Shown here: positions 1 to 11,539 of the stretch, piece after piece
Layout of the letters: every line of letters starts with the position of its first letter
Numbering within the stretch: position 1 is the stretch's first letter
From: Hydnum rufescens UP504
Lineage: Eukaryota > Basidiomycota > Agaricomycetes > Cantharellales > Hydnaceae
Reading direction: 5' to 3'
NCBI GenBank assembly: GCA_014904985.1
Contig: MU128935.1
Span: forward strand, 205,495 to 269,494
Length of the DNA stretch: 64,000 nucleotides
Translations under genes and position numbers: made by a program
The notes under the pieces: model-generated
What the model saw: the letters and a program-made list of their open reading frames with translations, nothing else
The model's database searches: none
What the model was told of the DNA's origin: nothing

Positions 1-858
1 CCAGACGTAGAAAGCTCCCAGAATATAAATGCCGGCGAAAGCAGTCTACATCCGGCAGTTCCCGAGCATTGGTGCCACACTGCCAAATACAGGTGCCACT
101 TCCTTTCAGCCTACGTTATCCTTGTTCTCCACTAATGCTGCTTCCTCAGGCGCACCGCGCTGTGCTTCGCCGTTCAATTGCTTTGTGCGTGGCTGTGGCT
201 TGTGAATCCTATGAATGGAGTTTCACACACGTCTTCTTCCCAAGCTCCACTCCAGCCGCTGAACGTTCCTCACACTATCAGCTGCATTTCGCTATCTATT
301 GATTTTCAGAGCATCTTGTGACTATCTCTTATCCCACATTCCTTATCGCAATTCAACGCCAAAACTCTATACGACCTGCACGAGCGCAACGGGCTTCTCG
401 ATCACCCAGACGTGGAGCCCCATGCCCTTCCTACATCCCTGATAGGAGAGCTTTACGCCACACCGATTCAGTTGGTTTCTTTGCTCCCGGCCGACCCCTC
501 ACTCCCACCCAACTAGCAGCGATTGCGACCGCACTGTGTGATAATCCTTTCGTGTTCTATTTCCGCCATAATTGTGCGATACGTGGTACATGGACGTGCA
601 TACGGTCTTAGCAATCTTTCTAACAGTTAGAACCTGTACAAAAACGCGCATAATATCTGAGAAAGTGGTGCGGGGGACCTATATCCAACGCAGCATTCCT
701 GTCCAATTCGTCAATTCGGGGTCGGAAAGCATCATTCGGCTGCCCTCAGTGACCGCAAGTGACATCGAGCGACGCAAGGCGGCGGCGGCAACTGCGCATC
801 GATAGCTATCAATCTCTCTGCAGGCTCTGAAGCATGGTGCTTGATGAAGAAGACATCG
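1..858. other. stretch without a supportable gene
   Basis: No gene could be supported here. A frame open across roughly 345-515 (plus) reads like protein, but it matches no family I know and has no clear start or splice context. It could be an exon of a gene that enters from the left edge. Confidence 0.4.
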
Positions 859-1425
859 TCAGCATTCAAGCGGTTTCGAGCCAGTGAACAACGCAAGAAG
901 ACCGCACAGATTGTCCCAATCCATCAGAGCAAATATCCAATCCTTGGTAACTTCGTACCCGTGGTCCTTATGAACCGCGCCTATATACGCCAAAAAAACC
1001 GTCCCCACATCCTTGAAACTGAGCTGCTTGGCAGCGGGGTATAATTTGGCGTATTGCAGAAGGGGCGGCAGGGCGTACACGTCCCCGAACGCTGACAACA
1101 GTGGGGGATTTATACGTTCTTTGCTACGCAACTGGCCAGAGATACGTGTCATTGTCGGACTCTTTGGTACGCATTCCCAAGCCGAACACACCTGGAGTTC
1201 TTCGTGCGTCAAGCCGGGATCAGCATCTATGAGCCACTCAGCCACACACGCCGACAGGATTCCCTCGCCTAGGAGAGCTAATACTGCATTACTGTTCGGC
1301 AGGCTCTCGTGGGTGAACAGTTCGTCCCAGAGGCGCATTGTCTTGATTCGAGGAAGCTCGGGAAGCGGGTAGTTTGAGTGTTCATACGCAGTGTACACAG
1401 CAGAGGTCATGGTGGGGTACATCAA
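859..1425 (-). CDS. RNase III-fold-like hypothetical protein, probably non-catalytic
   Basis: This is a 188-residue ORF with no recognisable introns. Residues about 45-65 (NAVLALLGEGILSACVAEWL) resemble the RNase III signature helix ERLEFLGDAVLxLVVSEYL. Residues about 140-160 (VFLAYIGAVHKDHGYE) resemble the second conserved helix DVFEALIGAIYLDGG. The acidic catalytic residues do not line up: the first Glu is absent, the Asp of LGD is Glu, and the Glu of VFEA is Leu. If the fold assignment is right, this is a binding or structural relative, like the RNase III-fold mitochondrial ribosomal proteins, rather than a nuclease. No double-stranded-RNA-binding domain is visible, and the ORF is shorter than usual, so it may be one exon of a longer gene. 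The assignment rests on two motifs read by eye. Confidence 0.4.
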   Translation of the reverse strand: MMYPTMTSAVYTAYEHSNYPLPELPRIKTMRLWDELFTHESLPNSNAVLALLGEGILSACVAEWLIDADPGLTHEELQVCSAWECVPKSPTMTRISGQLRSKERINPPLLSAFGDVYALPPLLQYAKLYPAAKQLSFKDVGTVFLAYIGAVHKDHGYEVTKDWIFALMDWDNLCGLLALFTGSKPLEC

Positions 1426-2839
1426 GATCGCGATTCTGAGTCGTTTTGAGTGATGAATACATATATGAGCAGAGGTACTGGGAGCTACACGAGGCAGATC
1501 GCGGTGCGGTTCAGGCGCTCACAAAGCAAGGCCTGATTTTCGGATATATCCAAACCTTGCCTCCTCACAAGACCGCCCAAGGAACATCCGAAGAAAAGCC
1601 TTCCGAACTTCGCGCCACTGTTTCTCATCTCCGGGACGTTCGTTATAAAAAACAACGCATTTATGCCATAGTAGCGGAAATGCCTCGAGCAAAGGTCCAT
1701 GTCGGATGCAGAGGGCCGCAAAGCAAGGTCCTAGGACTTGATCCCTGCGACTGGGTCAAGATCTCTTTGTTCCTCGTATATGATTCACGCTGAACAAGCA
1801 ATCATGCGCAGCATTTACCAATGAACGCATTTTGGTAAAATCAATGAGGTGATATTGCCTGACCCAAAACATACGGCATCCACCAACTTCCCCAGAAGGA
1901 ATCATCCAATACCACCGTACGTACAGCAGAACAGGGGGCCGACATCCCACCCAGGGATGGCGGCCCTTCAACGATACTAAATCCATAAAATACGGCAAAG
2001 ATGCTGGCGTCTATCTGCCACAGAACATTTCAGGCAGAATTCATTCTTGGCGGTGTCTGCGCTATCGCTATGATAGTTTCCCATCGCGGCTCCACCTTGG
2101 AATTCAACGGCATGTCACACCTACCGGCTTCTCCATCTCGAATCCTGTGAACCGTGCTCCAGATTTTTCGAGTCTTTTCCTGCTGAGGAAGCACCAATAA
2201 TATTCATACATTCTTCTCTGATGTGAGCCCTGATCAATATCCATTCCTCCGGAGGCTGCTTTCAGATCTGAGTTTGTTATACTGTATGGCAGTAGGGAAC
2301 GAGGCGGCGGCGGCATTTGCCAAAGTCTCGTGCGTCGAATGACTGGCATCAGCATTGCGTCACTGCCTCTTGATACTCCCTTCGAATTCTTTCTTTTCTT
2401 CAGCAGAATTCTGGCGATTCCTCATCGTGGACCCTTCCGGCGTGGTCATTTGATGCTCACAGTTCTTCCCCCCCTGCAGTTGCAGCTGGGAGAGCCGGGG
2501 TCAACTCACTGTCTTCCAGTTTCTGCGACAGTCTGTGACCTTTTTCCTGGCGACTTCGTTCAAGTTCGGTGAAGGATTGTGGGCTGCAGAGAGGTCTCGT
2601 CTGCTCAGTACACTTCAGGTAGACTCGGATTGCGATAGGGTCGAAGATAACTCCGCATCATAGCTTACCGGAGCAATGTATGCGAAGCAGAAATCCGTAT
2701 ACAGCTCTCTGCACAAACGTCTGGAGGTCCGCTCTGGGAATTTCTCTATCCAGCGACAAAGATAATCAAAGTGATAAATCTCCATGGTCTGTGCTGTAAA
2801 GGGTACAGCTACCAGTAAGTGCTCTGAGGCCACATATTC
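1426..2839. other. intergenic stretch, no gene supported
   Basis: There are short ORFs on both strands (for example a 115-codon plus frame at 1446-1793 without an ATG start). They overlap each other antisense and show no family motif or splice pattern. I see nothing here that can be named. Confidence 0.35.
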
Positions 2840-3102
2840 AACTTCACCACAAGCCAGGCCCTCCGGATCCTTGTGGGGAATGCTCCGCAGCACAGCCCCT
2901 GCCCGCCTCAAGCACAGCCTCAGTCCAGATTCGAATCCCGCCCAACGACGACGACACAGACCCCCTCCTTCCTCTCTGCCCTCCATATTTACCTTTATAT
3001 CATCTCTGTGATCAATCCCACAATCTGTCAAATTTTAGGACACAGCTGACAGCTCCTTCCCATTGTTTCCCATAATCATACTCCGAGGCCTATTTTTTTA
3101 CA

Positions 3103-3110
3103 TATAAAAG
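3103..3110 (+). promoter_or_regulatory. TATA box of R1
   Basis: TATAAAAG lies exactly 110 bases upstream of the R1 ATG at 3213. The same octamer is at the same distance in R2, R5 and R6, and 107 bases upstream in R7, so it is a conserved part of the unit. Confidence 0.6.
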
Positions 3111-3212
3111 CCTCAACATTTCACTTTTCTTCCCCCACACAACCAGAGTCTGAACACATTATCTTGGAAAAACACGCACTCCATAACCACCAGTTTATAC
3201 ACATTCATCACG

Positions 3213-4083
3213 ATGTCCTTCCACACCCCCACTACTGTCCATGTCACACCTACCCTCTCTGCAAAGACGCCGGTTGCAGTCCACCCCACTGCATGTCGAA
3301 GAACCACCCACCTTCCCCACACTCCCAAGTCCCAGACCGTTTCCAACATCCCCATATGTCTCTGCGCCCCCCAAAAGTCGCACACTCTCCAAAACGGGCC
3401 CTCTGTCAACGTCGAGGCTATCGCGAGCGACGTCTTCCAAAGCGCCCGCCAAGTCCCCTGCCCTTCTCACCCCACCCTCAGTCATTGTTTGCGCACAGTC
3501 TCCCGTCCCCCCCACGAAACCCCTCAGAGGTCTTCCCTATCGCGCACCTTCCACTTGGGGCCCCCATTCAGGTCCCAAAGGTCGGGCCGAAGCCGTAATC
3601 GCGAGAGTAGACTCCTTCATGTCAGTTCCTGCTCTCACTTCCTTCCCTGTCGCCTGTGGTCCTCAGCCTGGAAAGTTCAAGATGGTAAGGATCGGCAAGA
3701 AAACTTCCACTGTCAACAATCCACCCCTGTTAAGACCAGAACCAAGATTCCACAGCCCGCAAGGATTACCCCTCAGCTCACCAAGGCCAAGCCAATCAAG
3801 ACACCTGGAGCTCCGAGAAAGAATGGTAAGATGGCTACTAACTTGCAGGCTATTGAGGATATTGTGCGCCTGGAGTATTGTGTGGTGGATGTCCCCTCGG
3901 GTTGCGTTCCAATGGACGTGCGATGGGTGTGACGCCGATTGAAAACGTCGTCGCCGCAGAGTACGTCGTTGTGAATTCGACCGAGATCGTGACTCCCCAC
4001 GTAAGAAGGTAGTATCGAGGAACATAAGGATTGCGAAAAAGGCAGAAAGACTTGACTTCTCGAGCGCACTTGGGTCTAAGTGA
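3213..4083 (+). pseudogene. family R protein gene, broken copy R1
   Basis: The start MSFHTPTTV matches the other R copies. The Thr/Pro-rich N-terminal part, the GKFKMVRIGKK segment and the NLQAIEDIVRLEYCVVDVP segment can all be followed, but only by changing frame several times. Near 4000, 34 bases present in R5-R7 are missing between two GTAAG words, which looks like a microhomology deletion. The final stop matches the end of the other copies. No function is known to me. Confidence 0.65.
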
Positions 4084-4480
4084 GGTACGTGGTCCACATC
4101 AGCTTTGCATCTCGCACTACACCATCCTCTGCTAACATTCTCAGCGATCCAATGAGACCTCCCCAGAAGTGACGCTGAAGACCCCTCGGAGAACAAGTCA
4201 GAAGAAGCATCAAGGATCCGACAGGTCGAAAAGATTCTGAGGTGTGAATATTGTGTCATTGAGGAGCAACTAAGTCCGTCTGTGAGTTGAGTGTGATTGA
4301 GAGAGTGAGAAGATCGAGTTGAGTATATCGTTGAGAATGAGACGCGAGGTGGAACAGAAAGTCATGAAATGTGTGGCATTCGCAGTTCATTGTGCGAGTA
4401 AGGAGCCTTGCGCCACGCGCACCGTCAGGGAATCAGCATGCACATTATGCCCTGAAGGGCCCTCACCCCGATCAGAGGAA

Positions 4481-5894
4481 GAGGTGGATTGGGGGGTGTC
4501 TGCTCTCTGTTTTCCTTTCTCTACCACAGTTTGAGTAATAGTCATGCCTTGAGAGGCGCGACTCAAGTTAGATTACTTGGGTTATCATTGGCCCAAAATA
4601 CACACTGTCTAGAGGAATCATTTTTGATTACAAGCTCGCGGAATCAGGCAATCCGTCTAAAGTCATTATCAGACAGAATAAGGATATCAGAAGAGGATAG
4701 ATTAGGCTCGTAGAATGTGGAGTACCCATTATTTCCTGGGGGTACTACTGGTGTCTGAGTGCGCGAATTCCAGGAGCAGAGATCATACTCAGGGATCCCG
4801 CTATGGGTGGCATCACTCTGGGTGGCATCGCTCTCAGCGGCATCGCTCATAGCAGCATTGCTCATAGCGGCATCACTCTCATCGCTCTTGCGCATCGCTC
4901 TTAGCAGTATCATTATCAGTGGCATCGCTCATGGCAGTATCGCTCTCAGTGGCATCATCGACTATACCGTCGATGGCATTATTACCCTTCAGAGGTAGCA
5001 ATCCTGGGAGGTCTAGGTAGTCTCTTGATGGTGGTAGGGACTTACCTTATTTTGTTCTCAATGTTCAGGGGTGTCCAGGGCATCGGGTTGTGCCACCTCG
5101 TACTCTGGGGCAAGAGTGTCAACGGATAAGGACCGGCGACTAGGGAGTCGCCGTCCGATAAGAGGTACATAGTTTCTTCCAGATCGTGTATGCATAACAG
5201 GTGAAGCTTAGAGGTTGACAGTGGGTAGCCAGTCCAAAGTCAACGGGGGGTCGGGTTAGTTCAAAGGGAGGGTTTTTTTTTCGAAAGAGTTGTTGAGGAG
5301 TCAAAAAATGTGAGGGGACTGGATCCGGTTGTATCCGAGTTCACTCGATCTCGTCTAGAGAGCGTTCAAGACCGTCGGCGGTGACGATGTGACTGTCCGG
5401 AAAAGCTCTATTCGAGGAGGGGGGGACTAGAAAAGATGACACGAGTAATCCTATCGCTACCTAATATACTGAGACAGGTTATTACATAATATGATTATGT
5501 AATGTGAGAGGGGCGGTATCCACCGATATCCTCTGGTCCCCCTGCATTCCTTATCCAAGCCCAGCGACGCTGTGCTCGCCCTGGCCCACTTAATCAATCC
5601 ACTGAATTTATAAAACCCGTACCAGCCTTGGCTCCTGCTGTGCTTTCACGAGGTGTGTTTCGCTTTTCTAGCATGTTCGGGCCCATTCGAACGTGTGGAG
5701 TACCCGCCACGCCACTCTCGGTGCTTATAAATCCCTAGCGATGGAACTGACATCTTTTCTTCTCCCCATCCCTTCAAGATTACGAATAACGAACGTCACA
5801 CGCGTCCTCCGAGCTATTAATCGCCCACACACTCGGGCAACGAAGAAAAATAACGTGAACAAGCTGGACTCTCCAGTCATCCGCTAATTATCCT
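4481..5894. other. intergenic stretch before the kinase gene
   Basis: Apart from the minisatellite, this contains low-complexity T and G runs (about 5270-5290 and 5416-5425) and no supportable gene. TATAAAA at 5609-5615 could serve the kinase gene, either with a leader of about 280 bases or with a leader intron. Confidence 0.35.
4798..4965. repeat. minisatellite, 15-base imperfect unit
   Basis: About ten imperfect copies of a 15-base unit close to GGCATCGCTCTCAGC or GGCATCGCTCATAGC lie in direct order, some shortened. Both strands stay open through the repeat because the unit is a multiple of three, so the ORFs over it should not be read as genes. Confidence 0.75.
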
Positions 5895-7923
5895 ATGTCG
5901 GCGCCCCTTACATCCCAACGCCCCCACACAGAATCATCCAAGGGTCAGCCTGTGCCCTCGAAGGCAGTGCCACAACCGCCTCCTCCAGGAGGATGGCAGG
6001 CGTTGGAGGAGCAGAGCGCGAAGCAGATGCTTGCTGAGATTGCTCACGAAGAGGCCTTCCTTAAATCGGAAGAAATTCGTCTCGTCCACCGCGAGGAGCG
6101 ACTGAACGAACTTCGTCGGAGGCATGAGCAATGGATGGTCTATCGTGTTCGCAAGGAACTTGCCCAAATCCGGGAGTGGCGTGAGTCCGAGCGCCTTTGG
6201 AACGAGGCTGAGGCGGCTCGTCTTGTGGCCGAACAAAACCTCAGTGCCGTGGAAAAGACGCGCAAGCGTGTGGAGCGCGAATTGAAGGAGGACGGCGAAC
6301 GGGCCGCCCGGACTAACGCGCAGAACCCACAAAATGGAGGGCGCCAGTATGAGTGGCAAAAGTTCGCTCCCGCGACGGACGCTCAGAAGAATGGTGGTGC
6401 ACTGCCTCGAGGTCGCGAAATTTACCCCTCCAATGTAATTCCCTCAGAGCCCATCGAATCCCCGACACCCTACGGTCCAAATCATCGTTCAATATCCCAA
6501 ACCAGGAACCTCTTGTCTAGCCAAGCCGATGAGAGGCGACCCGTGCAACCCGCCAATCCGTCCTCGACTCCCACTCCTCCTAAAGAGGCTTGCACCGGAA
6601 TAGACGAAGCCACGTCCATTCTACGACGTGTTGTGGTTACAGCTCCTTCCGCAGAAGCTTCGGGACGAGGCCCACAATCTGGCCCACCATTTTCCAATCC
6701 TCACGCCAGTCCCATCGAAACTCCCAACTTGACTGGCCGTATTGTTCGCTTAGGCTCAACACCCATGGCCAGAGGAGGGTACTCCTCAGTCTGGAGAGGC
6801 AACTTGATCTCTACCGCCTCTGACGGCCCTCACCGAACTCTTCAGGTGTTCTTTTCAATTCATAGCTCCGGGAGGGTGCATCTCCTAACAACCGATTCCC
6901 TAGGTCGCTCTCAAGGTGCTTCATGTCCCATATACAGATGAGTCCACAGTCAAACGGAAACTCCGGAAGGTGATTTTATCCGATAGTTGCACCATGGATT
7001 TTCCGTTCACAATAGGTGTAGCATCTGCATGTAGAAATGCGAGTATGGGCCCAATTGCGTCACGAGAACGTGGCGAGATTGCTAGGTCACACTGAAGAAC
7101 CTGAAGGGCCTGGACTCGTTTCAATTTCGTACCTTCATGGTGATGTCTTGAGCTTTCTAGCGAAGAATCCAAGCGTCAATCGCGAGATTATCGTGCGTGT
7201 ACATCGATATGGTTTCGCTTGAATACGGTACGTATCCCCAACCCAGCTTGGTCTTTACAGTGTGTCGATATTGCGCTGGGATTACAATACTTGCATGAGC
7301 ACAAACCTCAAATCATACACGGCGATCTTAAAGGAGTATGCTTGAATACATGGAGTGGTGGTGCTTTACTGATGAATTGATATGCTCAGCGGAATGTGCT
7401 GATCGATGGAGAAGGAAGAGCAAGTATTTGTGATTTTGGACTGTCCATAATTCTTGATGGAGGACCTACGGGCTATACGTCATCGAACTTCGGCGGGACA
7501 TTGCGATTTCTGGCTCCCGAACTTCTTGAAGCACGCACTAGAACTGTGCAGACAGACATATATGGTTATGCTTGCACTTGCATTCAAGTGGGATACATTG
7601 TCGCCGTACCCTGTGCTTTGTGTCTCACTTTTACTCGGTATTCAATGTAGATCTTGTTTGACCTGGGGCCCTATCACCTACTATCCGAAGAAGCACCCCT
7701 TATCCGTGCTATATTAGATCCCCGTCGGCCTCCTTTTGAACCATCGGATGAGGAGGTCACATTCCCTTCGGTTTTGCAAGTCTTAAAACGCTGCTGGTCT
7801 CATGACCGATCGAGTCGGCCATCAGTGGACTTAATCATCGACACTATACAGCGCTGCCTGTACCGTATCTATCGAAGGAACTTGGGCATCCATCAAGGAA
7901 TTGTATGTGCACTCCCTGGATAG
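5895..7923 (+). CDS. TKL-type protein kinase with N-terminal coiled coil
   Basis: Exon 1 (5895-6845) encodes about 317 residues. First comes a Pro-rich start, then a charged Glu/Arg-rich coiled coil at about residues 35-140, then a Ser/Pro-rich linker, then the glycine loop (GSTPMARGGYSSVWRG). Exon 2 (6904-6969) supplies the VALK lysine. Later exons (to 7192, 7261-7335, 7390-7587, from 7651) supply QLRHENVARLLG, the catalytic loop HGDLKGRNVLID, DFGLS, the APE motif (FLAPELLEA), the TDIYGYACTC helix and CWSHDRSSRP. All key catalytic residues are present, with HGD in place of HRD as in many mushroom TKL kinases. The junction into the QLRHENV exon is not clean: the in-phase acceptor at 7015 leads into a stop, and the acceptor at 7034 is off by one base. 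The gene is either damaged there or carries a sequence error. The target pathway is unknown. Confidence 0.75.
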
Positions 7924-8715
7924 TACTGTACTGGATTGTGCACCCAAAGTATTGGTTTACAGGGGAAGCGTATTCGATTTATGTGCCTCCCTGGGGTTGA
8001 ACAGGCCACGCTGATGTGGGTCGATGTCAATGGACTGAGCATTGTGGTGAAGTCTTCGACTTCATTCCACCAAGTCCCGATTTATCAGCGTTATTGCTGG
8101 GAATTGATGGAGAACCAGAACGTCGAGGGTGCGTTGCGCCTTATTCCCTTATTCTCTAACACAAGCAAAAGCTGATAGGGTATTAGTAGATTCGGAAGAC
8201 GGTTCCAATCCCTCGGGGGAGGATCCATCATCATCAGAGAGCCCTCCCCACATCTCAATATGGATGGACTATTCAGTAAAATTTCGCCTCCCTTACTCAT
8301 CGATGGTGTCCTACAAGTCCTACCATGAAGGCACGTCATAAACGGTACAATGGATACTGGGATGAGAATTGATACTGGAGCTTTTAATGAGCGTATCGGA
8401 GTGGGCCGTGCCCGCTGGAGGTCGAGTCGAGGTACAGGGATTCTAGCTACAATCACCATCTCCTTGCGGCCGGCCATCATCTTCCGGTGTATTCGTGGAA
8501 GTTATGTATGTATGCATGCGGCTACGACTGTAGATCTCAATTCCAGACAGATGTACTTGACGACTTGGAGGAAGAAAGGACATCAAACGAGCATCATAGT
8601 TGGATAATTTACATTCCTGGGGGGAGGACAGTGATGTGCGGAATGAACCCGCAGAATCAAAGATTTCGGAACGTTGGACGAAGCAAGAATCTCAGGGACG
8701 GTGAAAAAAAACGAG
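7924..8715. other. stretch downstream of the kinase, nothing identified
   Basis: There are short overlapping ORFs without family motifs. The 3' end of the kinase gene could extend a little into this stretch through another intron. No repeat recognised from the rest of the window is present. Confidence 0.3.
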
Positions 8716-9035
8716 TCATACAAAGTGCGCGGTTGTCGTCATGCGAGAGGAGCAAATGAGGGGGGACACAGTCTGACGCAAGCGTGCGCAGGGCGAGTGC
8801 ATGAGCGGGTTGCAATTCTCACATTTGGAGGCGAGGAAAAACCAGATTAAGTGAGTCGGCTCTCGTGAGTTCGCACTCGTTCTCGTTCTTCCGTCCTTCG
8901 TGATTGCGTGGCGTCGAGTGCTATGCAGCTTACACGTCACAGCTCGGCAAGTTTTCCAATATTCCCTTCCTTCTGGACGTTGGGATGAAGTGGAGGATGA
9001 ATAAGAGCGCGTTGCGACTGGATATAAGGCATTCG
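8716..9035 (+). repeat. 3' fragment of a family R unit
   Basis: This matches the last part of the R units (compare 29500-29750, 43740-43990, 50280-50580, 56700-56990 and 63590-63860). It includes the GGAGGCGAGGAAAA, TCCTTCGTGATTGC and TTCTGGACGTT words in the same order. No R reading frame precedes it. It may be the piece missing from R1, separated from it by the DNA at 4481-8715. Confidence 0.65.
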
Positions 9036-11539
9036 AATTCGAAGTGGGCGGAACGGATAGAGCCGACCCCCAGGTGATCACGTCCACAGTACTCCATCTG
9101 GCCCATTCTATGATCTCTTGCTGTCCATAATCCGACGGCTTGGGTCTGCATGATTGTGATACTCGACTCCGGACGACTTGAATGGGTCCTTTCCGAACCT
9201 AGCTGCACTTCCCATTGAAGCAATGGCGCCATCCAACCCAATCGAAGCTTCCTGTCCGTGCATCGGAGATCTGGGAGCAAGAGGTGGCCGGACGTGCCCA
9301 ATGACGTTATTTCATGTGGCTCGAACAAAAGTCCCAGTCAGACCGGATCCTCAACGTCCCTCGAGGATTGGCCCTGTGGCCTCTGCCTTCTATTACCCCT
9401 TCCTAGACCTGGTGGTTTAACTAATTTTTCAGGTTTCCGGCTTTGCCTATGTAGCTGCTCAGGACCTGGAGAGCTCTGTTATGGGACCAACCCTGACTTT
9501 GTGAATTTCTTCCAAAAAAGGGGATTCACAATTGACGTGGTTCACCACGCGTGTTTTCTGTAAATAGGTCTCACGAAGATTTGAAAATCGCTAATAACAG
9601 GTCCAACACGGTTCCGCTCTAATAAAATTGGAAGGATGCCGTGCAAAGGCTGCAGTATCCTGTGATCCGCCGAATATTGTGGTTGGTTGATTGGGAACGA
9701 AGTGGATTATTTTAGATACTCTGATATCCGCTGCGCTCCGTCTACCCATTCTCAGCGTCCAATGCCTACGCCGGTAATTGGAACAATCAACGCCTGCTTG
9801 AAGACTAGCAACTATGATGGGCGAATGATCCCTCCTAAAATTGACCTACTGGGTATGTATACGTACTCTATCTGCAATGTCAACCCCCCTCTTCTGCAAC
9901 CTAGAATCCGCATCTTCAAAGACTGGCCCCCGTACGACGAGTGGAGAACCCTCCTCCTGGATTCGGAAGGCGAAATAAACATCACCGATCTCTTTGGAAC
10001 TGATGCAGGATCTGAGTGCATTTCAAACTTCATTGACCTCAGTGGAGCGTACGAGAAAAAGTCGAGTGAATGGGACACAAGACTACCCGCTCCCACCGAC
10101 AAAGGCTGCTTCCAATCTCTGTAATGATCCTGACAATAAAAGTGTAGAGCGGGCCGCCGGACACCATGTAAGTGAGGACACCATATGGTATTGGGTGCGG
10201 TATCTCAGGTCGAAGGGTCTCGAGGTCTGCAGTAATGGATATCTGCTTTATTTTTATTTTCTCTCAGTGTATGTACGATACCTTTTGGACCTTCGGTCCC
10301 CTTCCTTAGCGCCCCTCGGGAGCAGCCAGTAGCTGCAGGCTAAATATATCGAGATATTCACCTGATATCCGCTGCGACTTTTTAATGCCCCAATTTCTCG
10401 TGTTTATATGTACCGCTCATTGGTGCGGCAGCGAGTGGCGGGGTGATTGGAACGATCTGTTGAGACGGATATACGCTTGATTACGTAATGTACGTACTCT
10501 CCTACAGCTTCCGCCGAGCACCGTCGCTCATTACAATCTGGCCACCGAAACTGGGTCCGAGGAAACTGGGTAAGTACAACAGAATTTTACCACTTTATTG
10601 GGAAAGACACCAGGATCTATCTACCCAAAAAAATGCGACAGACAGTCTCTTTTTGGGCACCCCATAGTCATTGTACTTGTGTGCCAGTTGTCGACCTTTC
10701 CCTGCACGGAGAAAGCACGGTGCCGGAGCAAACCTCCTAAAGACAAGAGTTTGGGATCGCTCTTTATGGTCCGTCATCAATTCAATCCTCTTCGGTCAAC
10801 GGAACCGCGATGTGGGGAATGATCGATCCACTCACGGTCGGAATCACCGGATCTCCTAGACTGTGCCTTCATCTGGGTCATTATCATCAATTGAGCTGAT
10901 ATGTAGCACATCTGAGCTTCCGTTTCCTTCCTCGATCCCCCCTCTCTGCCCTTCATCATGGAGATAACGGGCGTTACCCTAGTCAACATCTTTGACGCCT
11001 CGTTCTTTGGCAACCTCCTCACCGCTCTGTTAGCCTCCTCCAGCCTGAAGGATGGACATGAAAGGCTGACCTAGTGTACTCGTCAGGTGCTTTGGTGTCC
11101 TCACTATCCAGGGCTCGAGCTATTATCATGCGTTTCCAAATGATGGGAGGGGAGTGAAACTGGTGGTATGTCTTCACATGCCCTCGAAATGTGCATTCGC
11201 CGCCATTATCTATCCCTTTCTCAGGTAGCCTTTTTATGGTGAGCATCACGCACTTATCTTTCAAGGCATATTCCTCATCTTCCATTGTAAAGGGCTTTGG
11301 AAGCTTTTCAACTGTTGGTATCCCCTTTTCGGCGCTCCTCAGCTGTTTCCAGGAAATACGGCGGCGACTCACTTTTGATCGACATCATGTACATTATACA
11401 GTGCATGCTGTACCTGGTCTCTATATTGGTGGTTTGTCACAAATTACAATAATCCATTGGCTCTGAGATGGTCGACGTGGTGTGTATCGGGTGTATCGCG
11501 ACCATTGACCACTCCTTTCCCTAATGATCCCTTCTATCC
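9036..11539. other. gene-poor stretch with unassigned ORFs
   Basis: Two frames are long enough to mention: 9687-10124 plus (145 residues, including PRIRIFKDWPPYDEWRTLLL) and 11019-11372 minus (117 residues). Neither shows a domain I recognise. An antisense frame overlaps the first over most of its length. They could be exons of unknown genes. Confidence 0.25.

Larger units (their letters stand above)
2840..4480 (+). repeat. family R repeat unit, copy R1
   Basis: This is the first of the dispersed R units. It opens with the GC-rich leader shared by all copies (GGCCCTCCGGATCC, then the CAGTCCAGATTCGAATC stretch near 2920-2940). A TATA box and the R reading frame follow, then a 3' part with the conserved GAGTTGAG...GTATAT and ATGAGACGCGAGGTGGAA blocks. 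The last few hundred bases present in copies R3 and R5-R7 are missing. A matching orphan 3' fragment lies at 8716-9035. Confidence 0.75.

Noticed and set aside
2920..2945. tRNA-like B box (GATTCGAATC) in the R leaders, hinting at a tRNA-derived SINE head
   Set aside because: The bases around the loop do not form a T-arm stem and no consistent A box is found at the right distance in the different copies.
4759..4998. Ser/Ala/Ile-rich ORFs at 4644-4998
   Set aside because: They are translations of the 15-base minisatellite, which is open on both strands because its unit is a multiple of three.
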